A model generated the notes under the pieces. That model searched no databases, had not been told where the DNA came from, and saw only the letters and a list, made by a program, of their open reading frames with translations. The translations under genes were made by a program, and so were the position numbers. From Streptomyces sp. NBC_01485 (GTDB lineage Bacteria; Actinomycetota; Actinomycetes; Streptomycetales; Streptomycetaceae): a stretch of 64,000 bases of DNA. The stretch's first letter is position 1, and each line of letters opens with the position of its first letter. This document shows, one piece after another, positions 51,793 to 60,096 of the stretch. The stretch is taken from positions 558,001-622,000 of the forward strand of contig NZ_CP109435.1 in the NCBI RefSeq assembly GCF_036227125.1, written 5' to 3'.

Positions 51793-53154
51793 ATGAGTGA
51801 GCAATCAGAGCAGAAGCCGGCCGCCCGGACCGAACTCGAACGGTTCGGCGACGTGACGCGTGTGCGGCTCGAGACGCCGGACCTGAGCGGTGCGCTGCGC
51901 GGGAAGTACCTGTCGGCCGACAAGGTGCGATCCGGCAGCGCTCTGCCGTTCCCCGAGGTGTACCTGGCCGCGACCGTGGACGACGACATCTTCGAGGCCT
52001 CCATCTCCGCGGAGGACACCGGATTCGGCGACATGCTCCTCGCTCCGGACTGGTCGACGGCGCGTGCCATGCCCGGCGAGCCGGGCGTGGTCGCGGTCCT
52101 GGGCGACGGCCTGACCAAGGACGGCGAGCGGCACCCGATGCACCCGCGCAGCGTCCTGCGCCATGTCGTCGACCGGGCGGCGTCCCACGGCTACGAAGGC
52201 GTCTTCGGCGTCGAGTACGAGTTCTCGATCTTCCGCAGCGACGAGGTGTCGGACGAGGCGCGACGCACCGGGAACCTGTCCGCCATGACCCGTATCTCGC
52301 GCAGCAACCAGGGATACAGCCTGTCGCGATGGGCCGACTTCGGCGACTTCGCCGCGGACCTGGACGCCTCGGCGCGCGCCTACGGGGTCGCGATCGAGAT
52401 GGTCATGACCGAGGTCGGCAACCACCACCTGGAAGCGGCCCTGGCCCCCGCTCCCGCGCTCCAGGCCGCCGACATGGCCGCCCGTTTCAAGATCCTGCTC
52501 CGGGATGTCGCGCGGCGCCACGGCTTCATCGTCTCGTTCATGGCCAAGGTGAACATGGCGGAACAGGGCACGTCGGGCCACCTGCACCAGAGTCTCTGGC
52601 AGGACGGCAAGAACGTGTTCTGGGGCGGCAGGCCCGGCACACTGAGCGAAGCCGGCCGGCAGTACGCCGCCGGCGCGCTCCGCGCGGCGCACGAATGTAC
52701 GGCGTTCTTCGCGCCCTACCCGAACTCGTACCGCCGCTACACCCCCGGCTATTTCGCGCCGGTCACCCTCGACTGGGGCTGGGACAACCGGATCGGCGCC
52801 CTCAGGGCCATCACCCTGTCCGAGTCGTCGGCACGCTTCGAGAACCGTCGGGGCGGGAGCGACTTCCAGCCGTATCTCGCGATCGCCGCGTCCCTGGCGG
52901 GCGGCGTCGACGGCATCCTCACCTCCGCCGAGCTCAACGAACCGGGCACCCCCGTGCCGGGCCGGGAGCTGCCGCAGGACCTCGGTACGGCCGCGGCCCT
53001 CCTGCGCGAGTCGGAGTTCGCGCGCGACTGGCTCGGCGCCGACCTGGTCGAGCTCTTCGCCCAGTCCCGGGAGCACGAGGTCCGGGCGTACGCCGACCTC
53101 GCGGCCGCGAACATCCCGGCCTGGGAGATCCTCCGCTACTTCGAGAACGTCTGA
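51793..53154 (+). CDS. Glutamine synthetase-like gamma-glutamyl-amine ligase (PuuA/GlnA3-4 family)
   Basis: The 453-residue protein has the GS fold with GVEYEFSIF (metal Glu), EVGNHHLEAAL, NMAEQGTSGHLHQSL (metal His) and ARFENRRGGSDFQPYL. Differences from true GlnA, such as the shortened N-terminal region and lack of the adenylylation motif, place it among the enzymes that ligate glutamate to an amine. In Streptomyces, GlnA3 uses polyamines and GlnA4 uses ethanolamine. Here it would activate an imported amine by gamma-glutamylation. GGAG precedes the ATG. The gene starts 13 bp after PuuD and ends 14 bp before ALDH. Confidence 0.92.
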   Translation: MSEQSEQKPAARTELERFGDVTRVRLETPDLSGALRGKYLSADKVRSGSALPFPEVYLAATVDDDIFEASISAEDTGFGDMLLAPDWSTARAMPGEPGVVAVLGDGLTKDGERHPMHPRSVLRHVVDRAASHGYEGVFGVEYEFSIFRSDEVSDEARRTGNLSAMTRISRSNQGYSLSRWADFGDFAADLDASARAYGVAIEMVMTEVGNHHLEAALAPAPALQAADMAARFKILLRDVARRHGFIVSFMAKVNMAEQGTSGHLHQSLWQDGKNVFWGGRPGTLSEAGRQYAAGALRAAHECTAFFAPYPNSYRRYTPGYFAPVTLDWGWDNRIGALRAITLSESSARFENRRGGSDFQPYLAIAASLAGGVDGILTSAELNEPGTPVPGRELPQDLGTAAALLRESEFARDWLGADLVELFAQSREHEVRAYADLAAANIPAWEILRYFENV

Positions 53155-53168
53155 GAAAGGGCCACCAC

Positions 53169-54605
53169 ATGGCTACGTCCGAGCAACTCGTCCTCGCCGG
53201 CACCCGCACGCCGTCCGCCGACGGGAAGACCTTCACCGTCTACGAGCCGGCGACCGGAGCGGAGCTCGCGGAGGTGGCGTACGCCTCCGTCGAGGACGTC
53301 GACCGGGCCGTGGCGGCGGCGGTGACGGCCCAGGAGTCGTGGGCCGACCAGGCGCCCTCGGCCCGCGCGGCCGTGCTCCACCGCTGGGCCGACCTCGTCG
53401 AGGCACGCGCGGAGGAACTCGCCGTCCTGCAGACCCGGGAGAACGGCCTGACGATCCGGGAGTCCCGGGGCATGCTCTGGGCCACCTCGGCGCTGCTGCG
53501 CTACAGCGCCGACGCGGTCGACAAGATCGTCGGCGAGACCATCCCCAACGACGCCGGCGGTCTGCTGATGACGCAGCGTGAGCCGCTCGGCGTCGTGGCC
53601 GCGATCACGGCGTGGAACGCGCCGATCGCCATGGCGGCGCAGAAGGCCGGCCCCGCGCTCGTCACGGGCAACACGGTCGTCCTCAAGCCCTCCGAACTGG
53701 CCCCGCTCACCTCGCTGATCTTCGGCGACCTCGCCAGTGAGGCCGGGCTCCCCGAGGGGTGTCTCAGCATCCTCCCCGGCGACGGCTCGGTGGGCCGGGC
53801 CCTGGTCGAGAACCGCGCGGTGGCGCGCGTGACCTTCACCGGCTCGACGGCGACGGGTCAGGACATCGCACTGCGCGCCGCGAGCACGTTCAAGCGCCTG
53901 ACACTGGAACTCGGCGGCAAGTCCGCGGCCATCGTCTTCGCCGACGCCGACCTCGACCGGGTCTGCGCGGTCGCGCCGGAGGCGATGTTCGGCCTCGCGG
54001 GCCAGGACTGCTGCGCGCGGTCCCGTCTGCTGATCCACGAGAGCGTCTACGACCAGGTCATCGAGGGGTACGCGCGGACCTCGGCGCGGCTGAAGGTGGG
54101 CGACCCCCTGGACGAGACCACGGACCTCGGTCCGCTGATCTCGGTCGCCCAGCGCGACCGCGTGCACGGATTCGTCGAGGAGAGCGTCGCCGACGGGGCC
54201 GTGGTCGTCACCGGCGGCGCCAAGCCCGCCGGTCTTCCCGAGGGGGGCGGTTGGTACGTCCCCACCGTGCTCACGGGGGTGCGCCCGGACATGCGGGTCG
54301 CCCAGGAAGAGGTGTTCGGCCCGGTCGTCAGCGTGATCCCGTTCGCCACCGAGGAAGAGGCGATCCGGCTCGCGAACGACACGCAGTACGGCCTGTCGGG
54401 GTCGATCTGGACCGGGAACATCGCACGGGCCATCCGCGTCTCGCGCAAGGTGAAGAGCGGCGTCCTGGCGGTCAACTCGAACACGTCCAACTACCTCCAG
54501 GCGCCGTTCGGCGGGGTCAAGCAGTCGGGCATCGGCCGGGCGAACGGCCTGGCCGGACTCGAGGCGAACACCGAGCTCAAGACCTTGTTCATGGACGGCA
54601 CGTGA
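53169..54605 (+). CDS. Aldehyde dehydrogenase, NAD(P)-dependent (PuuC-like)
   Basis: The ATG at 53169 with GAAAGGG upstream gives 478 residues. The catalytic Glu lies in LELGGKSAAI (near residue 247) and the Cys in GQDCCARSRLL (near 279). Cofactor-binding stretches AITAWNAPIAM and FTGSTATGQDIA are intact, as is EEVFGPVVSVI. In the operon it should oxidise a gamma-glutamylamino aldehyde to the acid before PuuD removes glutamate. Its stop codon overlaps the GntR start by four bases. Confidence 0.94.
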   Translation: MATSEQLVLAGTRTPSADGKTFTVYEPATGAELAEVAYASVEDVDRAVAAAVTAQESWADQAPSARAAVLHRWADLVEARAEELAVLQTRENGLTIRESRGMLWATSALLRYSADAVDKIVGETIPNDAGGLLMTQREPLGVVAAITAWNAPIAMAAQKAGPALVTGNTVVLKPSELAPLTSLIFGDLASEAGLPEGCLSILPGDGSVGRALVENRAVARVTFTGSTATGQDIALRAASTFKRLTLELGGKSAAIVFADADLDRVCAVAPEAMFGLAGQDCCARSRLLIHESVYDQVIEGYARTSARLKVGDPLDETTDLGPLISVAQRDRVHGFVEESVADGAVVVTGGAKPAGLPEGGGWYVPTVLTGVRPDMRVAQEEVFGPVVSVIPFATEEEAIRLANDTQYGLSGSIWTGNIARAIRVSRKVKSGVLAVNSNTSNYLQAPFGGVKQSGIGRANGLAGLEANTELKTLFMDGT

Positions 54606-55345
54606 CCTCGCGTTACTCTGATCGGGTGCCAACCGACGACAGCACGGTGTCCGCGGGTCTGCGACCGGTGGACATCGCTCCGGCCCACAGTGTGGTGGTG
54701 CGCCATCTGAGGCGCGCCATCCACCTGTACGAGTTCCCGGCCGGCTCGAAGCTGCCGTCGGAGCGAGACCTGGCCGCCCAGCTCGGCGTGTCCCGCGCCA
54801 CCCTCCGCGAGGCCCTGAGGACCTTGGAGGGTGCGGGCTACGTCGAGGTCCGGCGCGGCGCGGCGGGCGGCAACTTCGTGCTCGACCGCACCGCGTCGAT
54901 CGACGAGGTACGGCGGTGGTTCGCCGACCAGGGCGACGACATCGAAGCGATCTTCGACTTCCGGGCGACCGTGGAGTCGCTCGCCGCCCGCCGGGCCGCG
55001 GCCCGTGCGGACTCGACGCTCGTCGCCGAACTGCGCGAGCTGAACGACCGGATGAGCCGGACGACGGACGTCGGCGAGTTCCGGCAGGCCGATCAGCGTT
55101 TCCACATGCGGATCGCCGAGGCCGCCGAGGCCGAGTTGCTGCGCAACGCGGTCGAGGAGGCCCGAGCGGCCCTGTTCCTGCCGTACAAACTCCTCGACCT
55201 CCAGACCATGCGGAGTCGCTCGGTGCCCGAACACCACGCCATCGTCGATGCGTTGGCGAAACACGCGCCGGCCGACGCGGCGCATCTGATGGACCAGCAC
55301 GTTCGGGGAACCGCCGAAAAAGCGGGCGTGCCCTCGGCACACTAG
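54602..55345 (+). CDS. FadR-type GntR regulator (FCD domain) of the gamma-glutamylation operon
   Basis: A GTG at 54602 overlaps the ALDH stop (GTGA) and gives 247 residues. A GTG at 54626 is an alternative start. The winged helix (EFPAGSKLPSERDLAAQLGVSR, ATLREALRTLEGAGYVEVRRG) precedes an FCD domain with the ligand residues of the family (DFRATVESLAARRAA, QADQRFHMRIAEAAE, PEHHAIVDALAKH). As last gene of the operon it probably represses from the perfect inverted repeat at 50884-50918, releasing when an intermediate accumulates (inference). Confidence 0.9.
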   Translation: MTSRYSDRVPTDDSTVSAGLRPVDIAPAHSVVVRHLRRAIHLYEFPAGSKLPSERDLAAQLGVSRATLREALRTLEGAGYVEVRRGAAGGNFVLDRTASIDEVRRWFADQGDDIEAIFDFRATVESLAARRAAARADSTLVAELRELNDRMSRTTDVGEFRQADQRFHMRIAEAAEAELLRNAVEEARAALFLPYKLLDLQTMRSRSVPEHHAIVDALAKHAPADAAHLMDQHVRGTAEKAGVPSAH

Positions 55346-55426
55346 GGGTCGTACGCGCAGGCCCGTGGCCCCCGGCTCCGTCCTCGCCGGCAATCGGCCG
55401 CTGGCCCACCGGGTGCCTGCCGACAC

Positions 55427-55468
55427 GTCAAGGGGCCCGTCCGCCGATCGGCGGACGGGCCCCTTGAC
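55427..55468. terminator. 42-bp perfect palindrome, bidirectional terminator
   Basis: Two 21-bp arms are exactly complementary with no loop bases (outer GTCAAGGGGCCCG, inner CCGCCGATCGGCGG). It lies between the convergent GntR and LLM genes. It would form a very stable hairpin in transcripts from either strand, and a cruciform in supercoiled DNA. Confidence 0.85.
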
Positions 55469-55502
55469 GATGACCGGCGACCCGAGGCCGCCGATCGGTT
55501 CG

Positions 55503-56906
55503 TCAGTTCGCCCCGGGGCGGAACGACGCGCCCACGTGGCTCTCGGGAAGGGTCACGTTGCCGTCGCCGAACAGGTGCTCACGGAGGGTGGAGCTCTCGT
55601 ACGCCGTCTTCGCCAGACCCCGCTTGCGCAGGGCGGGCATGATCCGGTCGACGAACTCGTCGTAGGTCCCGGGCGTGACGAAGGGCTCGATGAGGAACCC
55701 GTCCACGCCCGTGCGGTCCACGAACTCCTCGACCTCGGCGGCGATCTGCTCGGGAGTACCGACGAAACCCAGGCCGGTCGGCCCGTTGCGCCGCAGGTGC
55801 TCCAGCATCTCGCCGATCGTCTGCGGCTGCTGCTCGGCGCCCTTGCCGCTCGCGTACTTCTCGGCCAGCGACTTGGAGGCCTCCTGCGCCGTCTGCCGGC
55901 CGCCGGGGATGGGCTTGTCCATGTCGGCGTCGGTCAGCTGGATGCCCGTGTGGTACTCGTACTCCAGCTTGGCGGACTCCAGCGTCGAGTAGCCGGCCAT
56001 CTCCTCACGCCGCCGCCTGGCTTCCTCCGCGGTGTCGGCGGTGATGAACAGCGCGCCGCAGACGAACTTGATGGAGTCGGCGTCGCGCCCGAACTCCTCC
56101 TGCGCCAGGGTGCGGATCGCCGCGATGTCGGCCACCGCCTTCTCCGGGTGGCTGCCCGGGATGAAGACGGCTTCGGCGTACTTGGCCGCGAACCGGCGGC
56201 CGGAGGCCGACGTGCCCGCCTGGAAGAGCAGCGGTGTGCGCTGCGGGGAGGGCGGCACAGGAAGTGCGCCCTCGGAGCGGAAGTAGGGCCCTTCGTGCTT
56301 GATCTCATGGACCTTCGCGGGGTCGGCGTAGATCCGGTCGACCTTGTTGTAGACGACGGCGTCGTCCTCCCAGCAGCCCTCCCACAGCTTGAGGGTCAGC
56401 TCCAGGAAGTCGTCCGCGATCGCGTACCGCTCGGCGTGCGGCCGTACGGCGGTGCCGAACAGCCGCGTGGTGGACGCCTGGTTGGCGCCCGTCACGATGT
56501 TCCAGCCGATCCGCCCCCCGCTCAGGCTGTCCAGCGTCGAGAGCCGGCGGGCGACGTGCGGAGGCGGCTCGGTCATGGTGGAGATCGTCGCCACCAGTCC
56601 GAGCCGGGAGGTCGCGCCCGCGATGGCGGACAGGACGACGAGCGGGTCGCCCATGGGGAAGGAGACGGCGTCCTCGACCGCGCGTGCCGCCATCGTGCCG
56701 TTCTTCAACGGATAGGCGAACTGGTCGGCGAGGAACAGGAAGTCGATGCCCCCCTCCTCCAGCTTGCGGCCCAGCTTCGTCCAGTAGTCCAGCGTGAGGA
56801 AGTCACCCGACTGGTTGTCCGGGTGAGCCCAGATGCCGGTGACCATGCCCGACATGCTCAGGCCCTGGATGACTCCGAAACTGAGTGGCTTTCGCTCAGT
56901 ACTCAT
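55503..56906 (-). CDS. FMN-dependent LLM-class monooxygenase, NtaA/SnaA/DszA family
   Basis: The ATG at 56906 follows GGAGG by 8 nt and gives 467 residues. Typical stretches are WTKLGRKLEEGGIDFLFLADQ, ATISTMTEPPPHVARRLSTLD, SGGRIGWNIVTGANQ and FQAGTSASGRRFAAKYAEAVF. These are hallmarks of two-component monooxygenases that attack aminopolycarboxylates, sulfur heterocycles, dimethylsulfide or pristinamycin precursors using FMNH2 made by a separate reductase, which is not encoded nearby. It converges on the GntR gene. Its 5' side faces a gene-poor 895-bp stretch. A role in C-N or C-S bond cleavage of a compound handled by neighbouring genes is plausible. Confidence 0.92.
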   Translation of the reverse strand: MSTERKPLSFGVIQGLSMSGMVTGIWAHPDNQSGDFLTLDYWTKLGRKLEEGGIDFLFLADQFAYPLKNGTMAARAVEDAVSFPMGDPLVVLSAIAGATSRLGLVATISTMTEPPPHVARRLSTLDSLSGGRIGWNIVTGANQASTTRLFGTAVRPHAERYAIADDFLELTLKLWEGCWEDDAVVYNKVDRIYADPAKVHEIKHEGPYFRSEGALPVPPSPQRTPLLFQAGTSASGRRFAAKYAEAVFIPGSHPEKAVADIAAIRTLAQEEFGRDADSIKFVCGALFITADTAEEARRRREEMAGYSTLESAKLEYEYHTGIQLTDADMDKPIPGGRQTAQEASKSLAEKYASGKGAEQQPQTIGEMLEHLRRNGPTGLGFVGTPEQIAAEVEEFVDRTGVDGFLIEPFVTPGTYDEFVDRIMPALRKRGLAKTAYESSTLREHLFGDGNVTLPESHVGASFRPGAN

Positions 56907-57588
56907 ACCCACTACCTCCGACTGTCGCTGTTTCGGTCAATTATGGCAGGAATCGCATTCGAGCGGAAGCGGTCACGGACGGCCCCCGAGGGGGAAACCG
57001 ACTACCGCCGAGTAGCCGGACACCCCGACCCGAACCATCGGAAGATCCGCCCCGGCCGACCGCCACAGGCCGAGCAAATGGCCTTGGACCTGCCGCTATT
57101 CCCTGGCGCGTCATTGCCGGCCCGCCCGGGGCGGCAAAGCGGTCCGACTCCTCGATTCACGCCCAGGGGCCCTGGTTCGCGAAGCGAGATCCTCGACCAG
57201 CCCGACTGTCCAAGGCCCGTGCTTTCTGCCACGCACGGTGGATCTATTTCACCGCACCATCGCCCGCGCGGCTCGGATCCGGGTCCACCAGGTCCACCAG
57301 GTCCACCAGGTCCACCAGGTGCGCGAACGACCGGAATTCGGGGAACTCCACGTCGACGCCCGCATCCGAGGCGATCCGGCCCGTCCGCGAGGCCGCGTAA
57401 CCGATGAAGCACTTGCCACAGGCGGGTCGGGCAGGCCGGCGCGCCGGGGCGGGAAACCGTCCGCAGCCGGCGAGCAGCCGCATCGATCGCGGGAAGCCGG
57501 GCGTGGGCGACTCCTCAGCGGTTGTCGAACCGGACCCCGGCCGCACTCCGGCTCGGGGCGAGAGGCGTGCGGCGAATCTCCCCAGGCA
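56907..57588. other. Gene-poor stretch upstream of the LLM monooxygenase
   Basis: I can support no gene here. A minus-strand frame ending at 57244 reads GKCFIGYAASRTGRIASD and a Val-Asp-Leu repeat, and may be the end of a decayed gene, but it has no recognisable domain. The stretch contains a 9-bp tandem repeat and is less GC-biased by codon position than its flanks. Confidence 0.5.
57282..57320. repeat. Four tandem 9-bp units (GGTCCACCA)
   Basis: Exact copies of GGTCCACCA run from 57282 to 57317, followed by a partial unit. Such arrays expand and contract by slippage. It lies in an otherwise non-coding stretch. Confidence 0.85.
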
Positions 57589-57693
57589 AGCCCTTGCGGT
57601 TTCGTTCACCAGATCAATAGCACGACATAAAACACCACCCAGGTCACACTGGCGAGCGTCCCTGCGTTTCGAGCATGTAAGAACTGCGACACA
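57589..57693 (+). repeat. 105-bp dispersed element, copy 2
   Basis: This is the partner of 40512-40616, same orientation and equal length. It keeps the blocks CTTGCG, ACATAAAACACCAC, TGGCGAG, TGCGTTTCGAGC and CGACAC. It lies between the LLM monooxygenase and the 3' end of the double-AsnC regulator gene. Neither copy has a terminal inverted repeat or transposase, so it is not an obvious mobile element. Confidence 0.8.
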
Positions 57694-57801
57694 TCACCCC
57701 GCGGACCGCCGCCCACCGCCTCGATCGGGACGTACGACACCCCGGGAAGCCCTCAATGCGTAGATTCACCCGATCGCAGGGCGCTCGCCGAAGGGCGCCC
57801 G

Positions 57802-58749
57802 TCAGGCCGGATTCTCCGCCGCGGACGCGTCAGGCGTGCTGTGCAGCCGCTGCTGCAGCTGACGTCGCAGAAGGCGGATCCGCTGCACACGGGCGCTGAT
57901 GAGATCGGGATGCGAGGAGATGTCGCCGACGAGCTCGCCGAGTTGTGCCGTGTCGCGGGCCGCGACGTCGACCGCCAGCGCCGAGGCCCCACTCATCCGC
58001 GAGACCGAGACGACGCCGGGACGGCGGACGAGGCGTTCGACCGTAGCCATGACGCTCTTGGGGCTGACGGTGAGGTCGAGCGCGGCCCGCGCCAGGTCGC
58101 GATCGGCCGCCTGGACAGTCGTCCAGATCCGGATCGTGCCGGAGTCGACGAGGTGCAGCACCCGGCGCCTGGCCTGGGAGAGCGACAGACCCGCCGAGCG
58201 GGCGAGCGCCGTGTAACTGGCGCGGCCGTCGACCTGGAGGGAGCGGATGAGCTGGCGGTCCTGGGCGTCGAGCCTCGTCTCCGCCCTGGCCGGCCACAGC
58301 CCCGCCTCGCCGCCCGTCTCCTCGGGCGTTCCCGCACCCGTGTAGATCGCCAGCACCGGGTCCGTCGTGACCATGGACACGAAGGGCAGTCGGGCGATGT
58401 CGTCGGTCAGCCTGGCGGCATGGCTCAGTGACGCCACGTCGAACGTGGCGATCACCTCGGGTTCTCCGATGATCTCCGCAAGCCAGTAGGAGCCGCCGAG
58501 GATCGAGTCGGCGATCTGCGACGCCCAGCCCGAGGACATCCGGACCCGGATGAACAGCGTGATCTCGCTGGGATCGACGGAGGGGTGAAGGACAGCGATG
58601 ACGCTGACCCGGCCCGAGTCCAGCAGGCTGTTCACCCGGGCCCGGGTGGTGGTCTCCGGCAGCCCCACCAGCTTCGAGATCGACCGGACGGTCGCCCGCC
58701 CGTCGCTTCTCAGCGCAGCAATGATCAGGTCGTCAACGGCGTCGGACAC
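57802..58749 (-). CDS. Double Lrp/AsnC-family regulator (two HTH-RAM units)
   Basis: The GTG at 58749 with GGAGG 5 nt upstream gives 315 residues, twice the usual Lrp length. The first helix-turn-helix is VDDLIIAALRSDGRATVRSI (residues 4-50) and the second LDAQDRQLIRSLQVDGRASY (about 165-215). Each is followed by an effector-binding RAM-like domain (ITLFIRVRMSSGW; LARAALDLTVSPK). Lrp proteins sense amino acids or related metabolites and bind extended DNA sites. The tandem form is known in actinobacteria. It is divergent from the ADA-like/binding-protein genes at 58911-61152 and probably controls them. Confidence 0.88.
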   Translation of the reverse strand: MSDAVDDLIIAALRSDGRATVRSISKLVGLPETTTRARVNSLLDSGRVSVIAVLHPSVDPSEITLFIRVRMSSGWASQIADSILGGSYWLAEIIGEPEVIATFDVASLSHAARLTDDIARLPFVSMVTTDPVLAIYTGAGTPEETGGEAGLWPARAETRLDAQDRQLIRSLQVDGRASYTALARSAGLSLSQARRRVLHLVDSGTIRIWTTVQAADRDLARAALDLTVSPKSVMATVERLVRRPGVVSVSRMSGASALAVDVAARDTAQLGELVGDISSHPDLISARVQRIRLLRRQLQQRLHSTPDASAAENPA

Positions 58750-58910
58750 ATCGGCCTCCCCTTGGTGGCGTCCCGGGGATCTTAGACGGTCCCGCCCGTC
58801 TGACCTCGGGTGCGCTCGAACCGAAAGAACCCTCTTCCCCAGGCTCGCGGTTTCTGTCATAGTACTGCCACTTCGGCAGGTTTAGCGGACTGGGACAAGT
58901 AGGAGAGATC

Positions 58911-60050
58911 GTGAACGGACCGGGCAAGCCGCATGCGTTCGAGGTCGCGGGCATGAGCGTGCGGGAACTCTCCCAAGCACTGCCGAAGGTCGACGTGCAC
59001 TGTCACCTGACCGGCTCGATCGATCGCGACACCGCTGTCGAGCTGGCGAGGCGCAACAGGTCGAGTGCCAGCCGGTCGGCGATCGAGGCCGCGTTCGACC
59101 TGCGGCAGCACAGCGGTGACACGCGGGAGCAGGCCTTCTTCGACGCGCTGGAACTGCTGGGGGCGCTCGTGCGGACGCCCCGTGATCTCAGCGACGCCGT
59201 CTACGGGATCGTGGCTCACGACGTACGCGCCTCGAACCTGCGGTATCTCGAGCTCTTCGTGAATCCGACCGCGCTCACCCGCACCGGTATGTCCTTCACC
59301 CAGATCCAGGACGGGCTGATCGACGGTGCGAAATCCGCCGAGGCCGATTTCGGGGTGCGGACCAATTTCATCGCGTGCATCATGCGCGACGAGCCGGTCT
59401 CGTACGCCGAGGAGATGCTCGACGATCTGATCGCACACCGGCGTGAGGAATTCATCGGCATCGGCCTTGACGGACCCGAGTTCCTCGACGAACATCGCCC
59501 CATCCACTTCGCCGACGTCTACCGTCGAGCGAGCAGGCACGGTTTCAAGCGTACCGCGCATTACGTGCGATACGGAGCCGCCGAGTACTCTGCCTACACA
59601 GATCTCCTGGCCTGTGACCGGATAGACCACGGCTACCCCGTCATCGAGGACGAACCCGTCCTGCGACGGGCCGCGGAGTCGGGTATCCCGTTCACCGTCT
59701 GCCCCACCATCACGCAGTTGGTCGCCGGAGACGCCCTCCCCGAATACAGTCGGCCCGAGACTCATCCGATCGGCACGATGCTGCGCAACGGCGTCTGGCT
59801 CGTCCCCGGGACCGACGACAAATCGATGATCCACACGGACATCGGAACCGAATACGGTCTCATCGCCGACTGGTACGGAATAAGCGCCGCCGATCTCGTG
59901 CAATCGTCGCTCGACGCCATCTCGGCGACCTGGCTCGACGAGAGCGACAAGGCATCGCTTCGGCGGGAGTTCGACAATGAGATCAGCCGGCTGACGGCCC
60001 GAGCGGTGCAGACAGCACCGGCAGACGGGCCCTACAAGAATCCCTCATGA
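58911..60050 (+). CDS. Adenosine-deaminase-fold amidohydrolase lacking the HAGE Glu (ADA-like 2)
   Basis: A GTG with AGGAG 5 nt upstream gives 379 residues. Metal ligands are present: HCH (His30, His32), His217 and Asp302 of GTDDK, plus His240 in RIDHGY. The HAGE motif of adenosine and adenine deaminases is replaced by HYVR, putting Arg at the place of the catalytic Glu. The protein shares this absence with the ADA-like gene at 36248, although the two are distant in sequence. It should hydrolyse a different amino-substituted heterocycle, or deaminate by a changed mechanism. It is followed 46 bp later by an NMT1-type binding protein and is divergent from the double-AsnC regulator. Confidence 0.85.
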   Translation: MNGPGKPHAFEVAGMSVRELSQALPKVDVHCHLTGSIDRDTAVELARRNRSSASRSAIEAAFDLRQHSGDTREQAFFDALELLGALVRTPRDLSDAVYGIVAHDVRASNLRYLELFVNPTALTRTGMSFTQIQDGLIDGAKSAEADFGVRTNFIACIMRDEPVSYAEEMLDDLIAHRREEFIGIGLDGPEFLDEHRPIHFADVYRRASRHGFKRTAHYVRYGAAEYSAYTDLLACDRIDHGYPVIEDEPVLRRAAESGIPFTVCPTITQLVAGDALPEYSRPETHPIGTMLRNGVWLVPGTDDKSMIHTDIGTEYGLIADWYGISAADLVQSSLDAISATWLDESDKASLRREFDNEISRLTARAVQTAPADGPYKNPS

Positions 60051-60096
60051 AACGGGTGCCCCCCTCTCCCGGAACAGCCAGAAGGAAGTGCTCAGC

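Noticed and set aside
57244..57609. A 121-codon minus-strand frame starting inside the second 105-bp element
   Set aside because: It has no ribosome-binding site or recognisable domain, and its end is made of the 9-bp tandem repeat. It is mentioned only as a possible relic.
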